From: Carnobacterium_B sp045617425
GTDB lineage: Bacteria; Bacillota; Bacilli; Lactobacillales; Carnobacteriaceae
Length of the DNA stretch: 64,000 nucleotides
Direction of reading: 5' to 3'
Assembly: GCF_045617425.1 (NCBI RefSeq)
Contig: NZ_JAZLIO010000003.1
Location: 186,001-250,000 of the forward strand
Shown piece by piece: positions 33,318 through 42,306 of this stretch. Below the pieces are notes generated by a model. It saw nothing but the letters and a program-made list of their open reading frames with translations. It was not told where the DNA came from and ran no database searches. Position numbers and translations under genes: made by a program. How positions within the stretch are numbered: the stretch's first letter is position 1; the number at the start of each line of letters is the position of its first letter.

Positions 33318-35125
33318 TGGAACAAGAATCAGTTTGGTCAAAATCATTTACCACTAAAGAACAAGTGACTATTTTAAGACGGATCATTATGTTTGCCTCA
33401 CCCTTCAAATTTCAATTCATAGCGGGAATCTTATTTGGTGTTTTGTTAGCTATCACAAATATCATTTTGCCAAGAATCCTTCAGGTGTTTATTGACAATT
33501 ATTTATCAAAAGGGACGGCAACAAATCAAATTATTGGAATGTTTGCTTTAATATATTTTGGTATGACGATGGTAAAAATTGTTTTTTGGTACCTGAATCT
33601 TTATTTATATAATATGGCTTCTGAACAAACCGTAGAAAATATCCGTAATGCAATTTTTAAAAAACTGCACACTTTAGGTATGCGTTTTTTTGACCAAACT
33701 CCTGCTGGTTCAATTGTTACAAGAGTGACAAATGATACAGAAACCATTAAAGAATTTTGGTCGGTATTTTTAACGATTATACAAGGGATGCTGGGTGTTA
33801 TCACTTCACTTATCGCTATGATGCTATTGAACGTTCAGGTTTCTCTATGGATTGTTGCATTAATCCCAATACTAGGAGTGGTCATTTGGTATTATCAAAA
33901 ATTTAGTTCAAGATTGTACCGAAATATGAGAGAAAAACTAAGTTTGTTAAATTCAAAATTAGCTGAATCAATTAATGGAATGAGTATTATCCAACAATTT
34001 CGTCAAGAAAAAAGATTGCAAAAAGAGTTTGATGAAACAAATATGGACTATTACAAACTACGCTATGCAATGGTGAAGACAAATTCAATTTTATTAAGTC
34101 CAGTCATCGATTTTCTATATACTCTTTCACTAATTCTTATTTTAGGTTTTTTTGGATATGACTCGTTAAACGGATCAGTAAGTGTAGGTGTGATTTATGC
34201 ATTTACATCTTATGCGCGAAATTTCTTTAATCCTATGACAAGTATGATGGACAGCTTGAGTATCTTTCAAGATGGTATCGTTTCAAGTAGTCGAGTATTG
34301 AACGTGTTAGATAATGATGAATATACACCGCAACAACACAAAAAAGCAGAGGCTGAGATTCAAGCTGCTAAAATTGAATTTAAACATGTGAGTTTTTCTT
34401 ATGACGGAAAACACAATGTATTAAATGATATTTCTTTTGTTGCATTACCTGGACAAACGGTTGCCTTAGTAGGACACACAGGGAGTGGTAAAAGTTCTAT
34501 TATTAATGTTATGATGCGCTTTTATGAATTTTTTGAAGGTGAGATCTTGATTGATGACGTTCCTATTAAGAATTACCCGATAAAAGAATTAAGGAAAAAA
34601 ATGGGTTTAGTTTTACAAGATTCTTTTTTATTTTATGGGACAATCAAAGACAATATTCGGTTAAAGAATCCAGCTATAACGGATTTTCAAATAGAAGAAG
34701 CTGCTCAATTTGTTCAAGCAGACACCTTTATTGAGAAATTGCCGAATCAATATGATTCTAAAGTCATTGAGCGGGGAGCCAGTTATTCAACAGGACAAAA
34801 GCAATTGATTTCGTTTGCAAGTACAATAGTTACTGATCCTAAAATTTTGATTTTGGATGAAGCAACGGCAAATATTGATACTGAAACCGAAGCGCTTATT
34901 CAAGAAGGGCTCAGAAAAATGCGGAAAGGTCGTACAACGTTGGCTATTGCTCATCGCCTATCTACCATTCGTGATGCCGATTTAATTCTTGTATTGGATC
35001 ATGGAAGAATTGTCGAGCGTGGCACACATGATGAGTTGATTCAGCAAAATGGTATCTATTATGATATGTATCGCTTGCAAAATAATGGTCTTAAAAATGA
35101 AGAGAGTGTGTCCGAAAACAGTTAA
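33317..35125 (+). CDS. ABC exporter half-transporter B (catalytic partner, degenerate signature)
   Basis: A 602-residue half-transporter with six membrane helices and an ATPase domain: Walker A 'GHTGSGKSS', Walker B 'ILILDEATANID' with the catalytic Glu intact, and a degenerate signature 'YSTGQKQLIS' in place of LSGGQ. In the heterodimer, site 1 (A-subunit Walker with this signature) is degenerate and site 2 (this Walker B with the A-subunit LSGGQ) is competent. Preceded by GAAGGAGGTG inside the end of the A subunit, so translation is coupled. The operon ends at the terminator 35171-35212. Confidence 0.92.
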   Translation: MEQESVWSKSFTTKEQVTILRRIIMFASPFKFQFIAGILFGVLLAITNIILPRILQVFIDNYLSKGTATNQIIGMFALIYFGMTMVKIVFWYLNLYLYNMASEQTVENIRNAIFKKLHTLGMRFFDQTPAGSIVTRVTNDTETIKEFWSVFLTIIQGMLGVITSLIAMMLLNVQVSLWIVALIPILGVVIWYYQKFSSRLYRNMREKLSLLNSKLAESINGMSIIQQFRQEKRLQKEFDETNMDYYKLRYAMVKTNSILLSPVIDFLYTLSLILILGFFGYDSLNGSVSVGVIYAFTSYARNFFNPMTSMMDSLSIFQDGIVSSSRVLNVLDNDEYTPQQHKKAEAEIQAAKIEFKHVSFSYDGKHNVLNDISFVALPGQTVALVGHTGSGKSSIINVMMRFYEFFEGEILIDDVPIKNYPIKELRKKMGLVLQDSFLFYGTIKDNIRLKNPAITDFQIEEAAQFVQADTFIEKLPNQYDSKVIERGASYSTGQKQLISFASTIVTDPKILILDEATANIDTETEALIQEGLRKMRKGRTTLAIAHRLSTIRDADLILVLDHGRIVERGTHDELIQQNGIYYDMYRLQNNGLKNEESVSENS

Positions 35126-35170
35126 ACGCACATCAAAAAAAGTTTAAGATGAATACGGCATAGTATGTAC

Positions 35171-35212
35171 AAAAAGAGGAGCTAGGACAATTTGTCCCAG
35201 CTCCTCTTTTTG
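35171..35212. terminator. Bidirectional terminator, ABC exporter operon and plsC
   Basis: AAAAAGAGGAGCTAGGACAA pairs with TTGTCCCAGCTCCTCTTTTT (one mismatch) with a very short loop. It serves both converging transcripts and shares the (A/G)GGACAA core with hairpins at 42880 and 62071. Confidence 0.9.
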
Positions 35213-35833
35213 TTATTTCGTATAGTCGTACTTAAATGAAGGATCAATTTGGTTATCTAATTGGTCAAAGGCTTGTTGAATTTGTTCATCGATTGCCTTT
35301 AAGTTTTCTTTTGAAAGCTTCACTGTACGGTCTATAGTGATTGGGTCTCCAAAACGAACGGTTACTCTTTTTCTTTTCAACAATCCACTTAAAGTCATGG
35401 GTCCTTGATAAACAGCTGGAATAATTGGCACACCACTTAGTTTAGCAATTGTAGCAGCACCACCCTTTATTTCATTTGAGTGTCTTGTTCCTGTTGGAAA
35501 AATCATTAAACTTAAATTCCCTTTTTTAAGGATCTTTACAGGCGTTTTAATAGCACTTGGACCGGGGTTAGTTCGATCGACAGGAAATGCATTTGCGTGT
35601 CTGATGATCCAACTAAGGATAGGATTTTTGAACAATTCTTTTTTAGCCATAAATGTAAATGGTTTAGGGCTTGCAGCTAGTGCTAAATAGACTGGGTCAA
35701 TCCAGGTTCTATGAGGTGCCACTAATATATAAGATGTGTCTGTTGGAAGTTTGTCACGATTTTCATAATGGGCATTGCCGTTTAAGATCGCTAACAAAAA
35801 GCGTAAAGTGCCGCGTAAAATTCTATAAAACAA
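35213..35833 (-). CDS. plsC: 1-acyl-sn-glycerol-3-phosphate acyltransferase
   Basis: Adds the second acyl chain to lysophosphatidate at the membrane, giving phosphatidate for phospholipid synthesis (the substrate of CdsA, encoded at 47.5 kb). 206 residues, with the H(X4)D active site 'APHRTWIDPVYL' at 41-46, block II 'NAFPVDRTNPG', block III 'MIFPTGTRHSNE' (Thr where many members have Glu), and block IV 'GVPIIPAVYQG'. An amphipathic N-terminal helix fits membrane association. Single gene on the minus strand. Confidence 0.92.
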   Translation of the reverse strand: MFYRILRGTLRFLLAILNGNAHYENRDKLPTDTSYILVAPHRTWIDPVYLALAASPKPFTFMAKKELFKNPILSWIIRHANAFPVDRTNPGPSAIKTPVKILKKGNLSLMIFPTGTRHSNEIKGGAATIAKLSGVPIIPAVYQGPMTLSGLLKRKRVTVRFGDPITIDRTVKLSKENLKAIDEQIQQAFDQLDNQIDPSFKYDYTK

Positions 35834-36101
35834 AATGATTCAACCTCTCATTAATTCAATTTTCTAGTACATTTTTATACTAATAGTATGATTCATAACC
35901 TGTATTTTAGCAAGCTATTTTTAATTTAACCATTATTGTCTAGAATATATAAAATGTTTGCAGAACAAAAACGGTTGAAGCCTACAAATTTAAAAGAAAA
36001 AATTTTCTTTTTTACCCATAATGACGTACAATAGAGAGATAGAAAAAAACGTGCTTGAAAAAAATAAAATTATGAAAAGCAAGAAAGTAGGGGAATGTTG
36101 A

Positions 36102-39100
36102 ATGAAATGGAGTATACCAGAACGCGTAATTGAGCAAGGAAGACAATATGTTGCAGAAAAACGCGTCCTTTCAGTCAACTCAATATTAGATAAAAAAATA
36201 TGGTCTGCCGAAGTCATGGGAAGCGACATATTTCATGTTGAATTAGATGGTTCAACAAAGGAAGATGATTTTTGTGAATGTCTTTATTGGAAAAATCATG
36301 GTTATTGCAAACATACAGTTGCTGTTGAATTGGAATTGAGAGATAGAAAAATTAGCCGAGTAATGACAGCTGAGAATGCTAAAAAAGTTGCTATTGACTC
36401 ACCTAATCCAGGTCAAGAGTTAACGGAGTCTTTTACACGTATATTTTTAAATGAGAATAGAAAAATGACTACTTCTGCTAAACAAAAACAATCATTGAAA
36501 CTAGAATATAAAGTTGAAGTAAAACCAATGACTACAGCACTTACAAGAACCTCGTTTGATGTACTAGTCTTAAGTCTTAAAGCTGGAACAGATAAAATGT
36601 ATATTATAAAAGATTTGCCGTTATTTTTAGAAAGTTTTATTAAAAAAGAAACGGTAGAGCTAAAAGCTGGTCAAGAAATTAATTTTAAAGATATTTCTAT
36701 TAGAAAAGAAGACAATGAAATTTTAACAAATTTATATAAGCAACAGAAATCTATTCAATTGATTGCTGGAGAAAATAAAGATGCAAAATCATTACTGTCA
36801 AACAGTCGTTATTTAATATTGATGACTGCTTTAGCGGAAGAAACGCTTTTAGATTTACAAGATAGTGGGAATCTGCAGTTTATTGCAACAGCTAGCACGC
36901 ATAAAACGATTATGTTTGTAGAAGATAAAATGCCGTTTTCTTTTGATATTTCACAAAAGAATAATACGGTAATGTTATCCATTACAAGTCTAGCAGACAG
37001 CCATCTAAAAGAATACGATTGGTTTGTTGCTGACAATATTATATTTCAGCCAACTTTAGAACAAATGCGTGCGTATCGTCCACTACAACAGTTTTTACAA
37101 CGGTACGATAGCGACAATATTACAATAGAACCTACGGATATGCCTGATTTCACTGCTTATGTCATGCCATTACTTGTGAAAATAGGAAATGTCTCAATTG
37201 ATGACCAATTAAAAGATTCTTTTGTTCAAGAACCTTTAGCAACATCCGTTTATTTTGAATATCGAAATGAAGCAGTACATGCGACAGTAGAATTTAATTA
37301 TAAACACATGATTTTGTCTACTGACCCTTCAAAAAATCAATTACCAGAAGAAGGCGTACAAATTATTCGAGACAGTGAAAAAGAAATGAAAGTTATTAAT
37401 CAACTTATTGGATTTGATTATCACCGTACAGATACAGATTATACGAAACGAATGGTTCGTGATGATGATTTTTATACCTTGTTTACAAAAGAGATTCCAA
37501 CACTTGAATTAGATGCTACTGTTTATGTAGATGATTTATTGGACAGTATGTTCTTGAATCAAATTGATCCTGAAACTATTATTGACTTGCAAAATGAAGG
37601 GTCATTTCTTGATGTTCGTTTTGACATTAAAGGAATTACACCTGAAGAAGTAGATGATGTACTGAAAAGTTTAGTAGAGAAAAAAGCTTTTCATAAGTTT
37701 GATAATGGAACCATCCTTTCATTAGAATCAGAAAGCTTCAAGCAAGTGAGTGACGTATTGAATGAATTGCGTGTCACAAAGAAATTTCAAAATGGTGGGG
37801 TCCAACTGCCAAGTTATCGTGGTTTAGAATTGAACGAAAAATTTTCTCTGGATGAAAAAACCAAAGGAACCGTATCAAAAAAGTTCAAAAATTTGATACG
37901 CGATTTAAATTTTCCAGATGAATTCGAGGTTGATGTTCCTAAGTCTTTAAACGCTGAATTAAGACCTTATCAGAAAACAGGATTCCAATGGTTAAAAATG
38001 TTGTCTCAATATGGATTTGGCGGTATCTTAGCTGATGATATGGGACTTGGGAAAACCATTCAAGTTATCACTTATATTTTATCTGAAATTGAGGAAAAGG
38101 GGCAAAATGATCCGTTTCTTATTGTTGCTCCAGCGTCATTGATCTATAATTGGCATTTTGAAATCGAAAAATTTGCTCCATCAGTTGAAAGCATTGTGAT
38201 TTCTGGTACAGCTGAAGAAAGAATGCAGTTAATTGAAAATGTTAAACCAAATCAAGTTTTGATTACATCCTATCCTAGTTTCAGGCAAGATGTTGTTCAT
38301 TATAAGAAAATGCCGTTTAGTACACTAATTTTAGATGAATCACAAATGGTGAAAAATCATAATACAAAAACGTCTCAAGCGTTAAGAGATCTAACCATAA
38401 AAAAACGTTTTGCATTAAGTGGAACACCTATTGAAAATAAAATTGAAGAATTATGGGCAATTTTCCAATTGATCATGCCAGGGTTTTTCCCTTCAATTAA
38501 AAAGTTCAAAACTCTTCCAAATGAACAGATTGCTAAAATGATTCGTCCTTTTGTACTAAGACGAATTAAAAAAGACGTGCTGAAAGAGTTACCAGATAAA
38601 ATTGAAACCAACTTATACAGTCAAATGACCAAAGAACAAAAAACTGTCTATCTTGCATATTTACAGCGAATCCAAGAAAGTGTAAACAGCATGAATGGAG
38701 CAGAGTTCAAAAAGAATCGAATCGAGATTTTGGCAGGATTAACACGTCTAAGACAAATTTGTTGTGATCCTAAATTATTCATTGATGATTATGAAGGCAG
38801 TTCCGGAAAATTGGAGCAACTTAAAGAAACGATTCAAACCGCAAGAGAGAATGGGAGACGTATTTTAATTTTTTCTCAATTTACTTCAATGCTGGCAATT
38901 ATTGAAAAAGAATTAGACGAGCAAGAAGTTGAAACGTTTTATTTAAGTGGTCAAACAAAACCAAAAGAACGAATTGAAATGGTGAATCAATTTAATGCTG
39001 GAGAAAAAGATGTATTCCTTATTTCCCTTAAAGCAGGTGGAACAGGATTGAACCTTACCGGTGCCGATATGGTTATTCTTTATGATCTATGGTGGAATCC

Positions 39101-39329
39101 AGCAGTTGAAGAACAGGCAGCAGGTCGTGCACACCGAATCGGACAGAAAAAAGTTGTTCAAGTGTTACGTCTAATTGCTGAAGGAACCATTGAAGAGAAA
39201 ATAGACCAGTTGCAACAAGAGAAAAAAGCCTTGTTTGATCAAATTATTACAGAAGACGGAACAATACAAAAAGAAGGAAGTCAGTTAAGTGAAGATGACA
39301 TTCGTGAAATTTTGAGTATCGGGATGTAA
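36102..39329 (+). CDS. SNF2-family helicase with SWIM zinc finger
   Basis: A 1075-residue Swi2/Snf2 ATPase. An N-terminal SWIM zinc finger (about residues 56-76) has the C-X-C-X9-C-X-H pattern 'CECLYWKNHGYCKH'. A central region of about 500 residues belongs to the bacterial SNF2 N-terminal family. The helicase core follows: 'LADDMGLGKTIQ' near 645, 'LILDESQMVKN' near 745, 'ALSGTPIENKIEELW', and the C-terminal 'SLKAGGTGLNLTGAD' and 'QAAGRAHRIGQ' motifs. Predicted to translocate on double-stranded DNA or remodel protein-DNA complexes; the cellular role is not established. It stands alone and has no restriction or phage-defence partner beside it. Confidence 0.93.
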   Translation: MKWSIPERVIEQGRQYVAEKRVLSVNSILDKKIWSAEVMGSDIFHVELDGSTKEDDFCECLYWKNHGYCKHTVAVELELRDRKISRVMTAENAKKVAIDSPNPGQELTESFTRIFLNENRKMTTSAKQKQSLKLEYKVEVKPMTTALTRTSFDVLVLSLKAGTDKMYIIKDLPLFLESFIKKETVELKAGQEINFKDISIRKEDNEILTNLYKQQKSIQLIAGENKDAKSLLSNSRYLILMTALAEETLLDLQDSGNLQFIATASTHKTIMFVEDKMPFSFDISQKNNTVMLSITSLADSHLKEYDWFVADNIIFQPTLEQMRAYRPLQQFLQRYDSDNITIEPTDMPDFTAYVMPLLVKIGNVSIDDQLKDSFVQEPLATSVYFEYRNEAVHATVEFNYKHMILSTDPSKNQLPEEGVQIIRDSEKEMKVINQLIGFDYHRTDTDYTKRMVRDDDFYTLFTKEIPTLELDATVYVDDLLDSMFLNQIDPETIIDLQNEGSFLDVRFDIKGITPEEVDDVLKSLVEKKAFHKFDNGTILSLESESFKQVSDVLNELRVTKKFQNGGVQLPSYRGLELNEKFSLDEKTKGTVSKKFKNLIRDLNFPDEFEVDVPKSLNAELRPYQKTGFQWLKMLSQYGFGGILADDMGLGKTIQVITYILSEIEEKGQNDPFLIVAPASLIYNWHFEIEKFAPSVESIVISGTAEERMQLIENVKPNQVLITSYPSFRQDVVHYKKMPFSTLILDESQMVKNHNTKTSQALRDLTIKKRFALSGTPIENKIEELWAIFQLIMPGFFPSIKKFKTLPNEQIAKMIRPFVLRRIKKDVLKELPDKIETNLYSQMTKEQKTVYLAYLQRIQESVNSMNGAEFKKNRIEILAGLTRLRQICCDPKLFIDDYEGSSGKLEQLKETIQTARENGRRILIFSQFTSMLAIIEKELDEQEVETFYLSGQTKPKERIEMVNQFNAGEKDVFLISLKAGGTGLNLTGADMVILYDLWWNPAVEEQAAGRAHRIGQKKVVQVLRLIAEGTIEEKIDQLQQEKKALFDQIITEDGTIQKEGSQLSEDDIREILSIGM

Positions 39330-39355
39330 TAAGAAATAAAAAACGATAGTTAGGC

Positions 39356-39384
39356 TTGATTTTTTCATCTATATCCTATACAAT
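39356..39384 (+). promoter_or_regulatory. rpsB promoter
   Basis: TTGATT at 39356-39361, a 17-base spacer and TACAAT at 39379-39384. Transcription would start near 39391, giving a leader of about 126 bases. Confidence 0.7.
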
Positions 39385-39390
39385 TATTAA

Positions 39391-39500
39391 CGGTGCTAAA
39401 AGCACTGAAAATTATTTCACACTTCAAAGGATGTAAAGGACGGTGCTTGATTATTCAAGTCTCCTTACAGTTGAATTTGAAGGAGGAAAATAAAAAACCA
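39391..39500 (+). promoter_or_regulatory. Structured leader RNA upstream of rpsB (candidate ribosomal-protein autoregulation site)
   Basis: The leader can fold into a small hairpin (GTGCT AAA AGCAC, about 39393-39405) and a long stacked stem: CTTCAAA with TTTGAAG, then TGTaAAGGA with TCCTTACA (one bulged A), then CTTGA TTAT TCAAG at the tip (about 39423-39483). Internal loops GGA/GTTGAA and CGGTG/TC lie between them. The 3' side of the basal stem runs straight into AAGGAGG. The arrangement resembles ribosomal-protein leaders; which protein would bind is unknown. Confidence 0.5.
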
Positions 39501-39516
39501 ATGGAGGAAATATATT

Positions 39517-40305
39517 ATGGCAGTAATTTCAATGAAACAATTGCTTGAAGCAGGAGTTCATTTTGGTCACCAAACACGTCGTTGGAACCCTAAAATGAAA
39601 CGTTACATCTTTACAGAAAGAAACGGTATCTACATCATCGACTTACAAAAAACTGTTAAGTTAGCTGATACAGCATACAACTACATGAAAGAAGTATCTG
39701 AAAATGGCGGAATCGCTTTATTCGTTGGTACTAAAAAACAAGCACAAGAAGCTATTAAAGACGAAGCAACTCGTTCTGGACAATACTTTGTAAACCACCG
39801 TTGGTTAGGTGGAACATTAACAAACTGGGACACTATCCAAAAACGTATCAAACGTTTGAAAGCTATCAACAAAATGGAAGAAGACGGAACTTTTGATGTC
39901 CTTCCTAAAAAAGAAGTTGGAATCTTGATTAAACAACGTGACCGTCTTGAAAAATTCTTAGGTGGGATCCAAGATATGCCTAGAATTCCTGATGTAATGT
40001 TTGTTGTTGACCCTCGTAAAGAACGTATTGCGATTCAAGAAGCACACAAATTAAACATTCCAGTAGTAGCAATGGTTGATACTAACTGTGATCCAGATGA
40101 AATCGATGTTATCATCCCATCAAACGATGACGCTATCCGCGCTGTTAAATTGATTACTTCAAAAATGGCTGATGCTATGATTGAAGGAAACCAAGGTGAA
40201 GATGAAGTTGTTGAAGAAACTTTCACAGCTGAAGCACCAGAATCTACTGAAACTGCTTCAATTGAAGAAATCGTTGAAGTTGTTGAAGGAAATAACGCTG
40301 AATAA
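39517..40305 (+). CDS. rpsB: 30S ribosomal protein S2
   Basis: A 262-residue S2 with the standard opening 'ISMKQLLEAGVHFGHQTRRW', 'GTKKQAQEAIKDEA', 'RWLGGTLTNW' and 'VDTNCDPDEIDVIIPSNDDA'. It joins the 30S subunit late and is needed for S1 binding in bacteria that have S1. After about residue 225 there is an acidic Glu/Thr-rich tail, common in Lactobacillales. Its 5' leader is structured, and an intrinsic-terminator-like element separates it from tsf. Confidence 0.98.
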   Translation: MAVISMKQLLEAGVHFGHQTRRWNPKMKRYIFTERNGIYIIDLQKTVKLADTAYNYMKEVSENGGIALFVGTKKQAQEAIKDEATRSGQYFVNHRWLGGTLTNWDTIQKRIKRLKAINKMEEDGTFDVLPKKEVGILIKQRDRLEKFLGGIQDMPRIPDVMFVVDPRKERIAIQEAHKLNIPVVAMVDTNCDPDEIDVIIPSNDDAIRAVKLITSKMADAMIEGNQGEDEVVEETFTAEAPESTETASIEEIVEVVEGNNAE

Positions 40306-40325
40306 TAACTAATTAAATTGATATA

Positions 40326-40406
40326 GGCTGTCTCGAGTAGGGAGAAGTGAGAAGCGACTTTTTACGAAGCGGCGTCATTTCTTTCATGACGAGACAGTTT
40401 TTTTTT
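40326..40406 (+). terminator. Branched terminator-like RNA between rpsB and tsf
   Basis: An outer 8-bp stem CTGTCTCG (40328-40335) with CGAGACAG (40390-40397) is followed by nine T residues. Inside it are two further stems: GTAGGGAGAAGT with ACTTTTTAC, and CGTCAT with ATGACG. It would act as a partial terminator reducing tsf relative to rpsB. Confidence 0.75.
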
Positions 40407-40460
40407 ATGAAAATCAACTTAAAAAAAAGACTAATACAACTCACTAGGAGGAAATATAGA

Positions 40461-41342
40461 ATGGCAAAAGTAACAGCTCAACTAGTTAAAAAATTACGTG
40501 ATATGACAGGCGTTGGAATGATGGACGCTAAAAAAGCATTGGTTGCTGTTGATGGAGACATCGACGCTGCAGTGGATCACTTAAGAGAAACAGGTCTGGC
40601 AAAAGCAGCTAAAAAGGCTGATCGTATTGCTGCTGAAGGATTAGCTGGTGTATACATTAATGGAAATGTTGGTTCTATTACAGAAATCAACTCTGAAACT
40701 GACTTTGTTTCTAAAAATGAACAATTCCAAAAATTAGTTAAAGATGTAACTGAAGCAATTGCTGAAGGAAACCCTGAAACAGTTGAAGCGGCTCAATCTC
40801 TTAAAGCAGGAAATGGGACTGTAGAAACTGAAATATTAGCAGGAGTAACTAAAATCGGTGAAAAAATCGAGTTACGTCGTTTTGCACGCGTTGAAAAAAC
40901 TGACGCAGACGCTTTTGGAGCATACTCTCACATGGGAGGACGTATTGCTGTATTAGTTGTTCTTGAAGGAACAACTGACGAAAATGTTGCTCGCGATATT
41001 GCTATGCACATTGCTGCTATCAACCCTAAATACGTTTCTCGCGATCAAGTTTCTCAAGAAGAAATCGATCATGAAACAAAAATATTGACTGAGCAAGCTT
41101 TAAATGAAGGCAAACCAGCTAATATCGTTGAAAAAATGATCCAAGGCCGTTTAAACAAATATCTAGCTGAAATTTCTCTAGTTGATCAACCTTTTGTTAA
41201 AGATCCTGATTTAACAGTTGGTAAATATATTGCATCTAAAGGTGCTTCAGTTAAATCATTTGTTCGCTTTGAAGTTGGCGAAGGAATTGAAAAACGTGAA
41301 GATAACTTTGCTGAAGAAGTTATGAATCAAGTTAATAAATAA
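40461..41342 (+). CDS. tsf: Elongation factor Ts
   Basis: Nucleotide exchange factor for EF-Tu. 293 residues from ATG 40461, which follows AGGAGGAAATATAG; the longer frame from 40347 would run through the terminator-like element and is rejected. The UBA-like N-domain 'LVKKLRDMTGVGMMDAKKAL' and the EF-Tu-contacting 'NSETDFVSKNEQF' motif are intact. Core subdomains follow, with 'FVRFEVGEG' near the end. rpsB-tsf order is conserved across bacteria. The downstream hairpin 41356-41390 ends the operon. Confidence 0.98.
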   Translation: MAKVTAQLVKKLRDMTGVGMMDAKKALVAVDGDIDAAVDHLRETGLAKAAKKADRIAAEGLAGVYINGNVGSITEINSETDFVSKNEQFQKLVKDVTEAIAEGNPETVEAAQSLKAGNGTVETEILAGVTKIGEKIELRRFARVEKTDADAFGAYSHMGGRIAVLVVLEGTTDENVARDIAMHIAAINPKYVSRDQVSQEEIDHETKILTEQALNEGKPANIVEKMIQGRLNKYLAEISLVDQPFVKDPDLTVGKYIASKGASVKSFVRFEVGEGIEKREDNFAEEVMNQVNK

Positions 41343-41355
41343 TTCGATTTTAGTT

Positions 41356-41390
41356 AAAAAAGGAGCGCAACAATTGCGTTCCTTTTTTAC
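41356..41390 (+). terminator. Terminator after tsf
   Basis: AAAAAAGGAGCGCAA pairs with TTGCGTTCCTTTTTT around a CAA loop (one G-T pair). Confidence 0.85.
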
Positions 41391-41581
41391 TACAGTTTTT
41401 TTGTTGACTCATTTGCTTTGGATTGAGCTAGTTAAAAGAGAATAAGCTTGTTCGTTCTGTAAATTTTTGATACATAGTGATCTCAATAAAGGAACCGGTA
41501 CAAGGTCCATCTTTTAAATGAAGTTTCTGTCAGAGTGTGGTAAAATAGTAAAAGTGAACGAGCCGATGGAGGGAAATATAA

Positions 41582-42304
41582 ATGAATGAACCAAAGTACA
41601 AACGAGTTGTTTTAAAACTAAGCGGTGAAGCCTTAGCTGGTGATACAGGATTTGGAATAAAACCACCAACAATCAAAGAAATCTGTAAAGAAATTAAAGA
41701 AGTAAAAGAATTAGGTGTAGAAATTGCTATTGTTGTTGGAGGCGGAAATATTTGGCGCGGTCAAGTAGGCTCTGAGATGGGTATGGAACGAGCGCAAGCA
41801 GACTATATGGGAATGCTCGCTACAGTTATGAATGCTTTAGCATTGCAAGATTGCCTTGAAAATGAAGGAGTTCCAACTCGTGTACAAACGTCTATTGAAA
41901 TGCGTCAAATTGCTGAACCGTATATTCGTAGAAAAGCAGTGCGTCATTTAGAAAAAGGAAGAGTTGTCATCTTTGCTGGTGGAACTGGAAACCCTTATTT
42001 CTCAACAGATACAACATCTGCTTTAAGAGCAGCAGAAATTGATGCTGATGTTATCTTGATGGCTAAAAATAACGTTGATGGTATTTACTCAGCGGATCCT
42101 AAACTAGATAAAACAGCTACAAAATTTGAAGAATTAACACATTTAGAAATCATTAATAAAGGTTTACAAGTAATGGATACAACTGCAAGTTCATTGAGTA
42201 TGGATAACAACATTCCATTGGTCGTATTTAATTTAAATGAAACTGGAAACATAAAACGTGTTGCATTAGGTGAAACTATTGGGACAACGGTTAGGGGGAA
42301 ATAA
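41582..42304 (+). CDS. pyrH: UMP kinase
   Basis: Phosphorylates UMP to UDP with ATP; hexameric bacterial enzyme of the amino-acid kinase fold. 240 residues with 'RVVLKLSGEALAG', 'AIVVGGGNIWRG', 'AGGTGNPYFSTDTTSALRA' and 'KNNVDGIYSADPK'. A TGGTAAAAT extended -10 near 41536 precedes it. frr starts 2 bases after its stop, the normal pyrH-frr pair. Confidence 0.98.
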   Translation: MNEPKYKRVVLKLSGEALAGDTGFGIKPPTIKEICKEIKEVKELGVEIAIVVGGGNIWRGQVGSEMGMERAQADYMGMLATVMNALALQDCLENEGVPTRVQTSIEMRQIAEPYIRRKAVRHLEKGRVVIFAGGTGNPYFSTDTTSALRAAEIDADVILMAKNNVDGIYSADPKLDKTATKFEELTHLEIINKGLQVMDTTASSLSMDNNIPLVVFNLNETGNIKRVALGETIGTTVRGK

Positions 42305-42306
42305 CT

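Noticed and set aside
36102..39329. SNF2 helicase as part of a phage-defence cassette
   Set aside because: Neighbours are plsC and rpsB; no methylase, nuclease or other defence gene is adjacent, and the SWIM-SNF2 architecture is a common Firmicute housekeeping type.
39501..39550. Possible 15-codon upstream frame (ATG 39501) overlapping the rpsB start
   Set aside because: AAGGAGG is 14 bases away, and GGAGG closer to rpsB serves the real start; likely chance.
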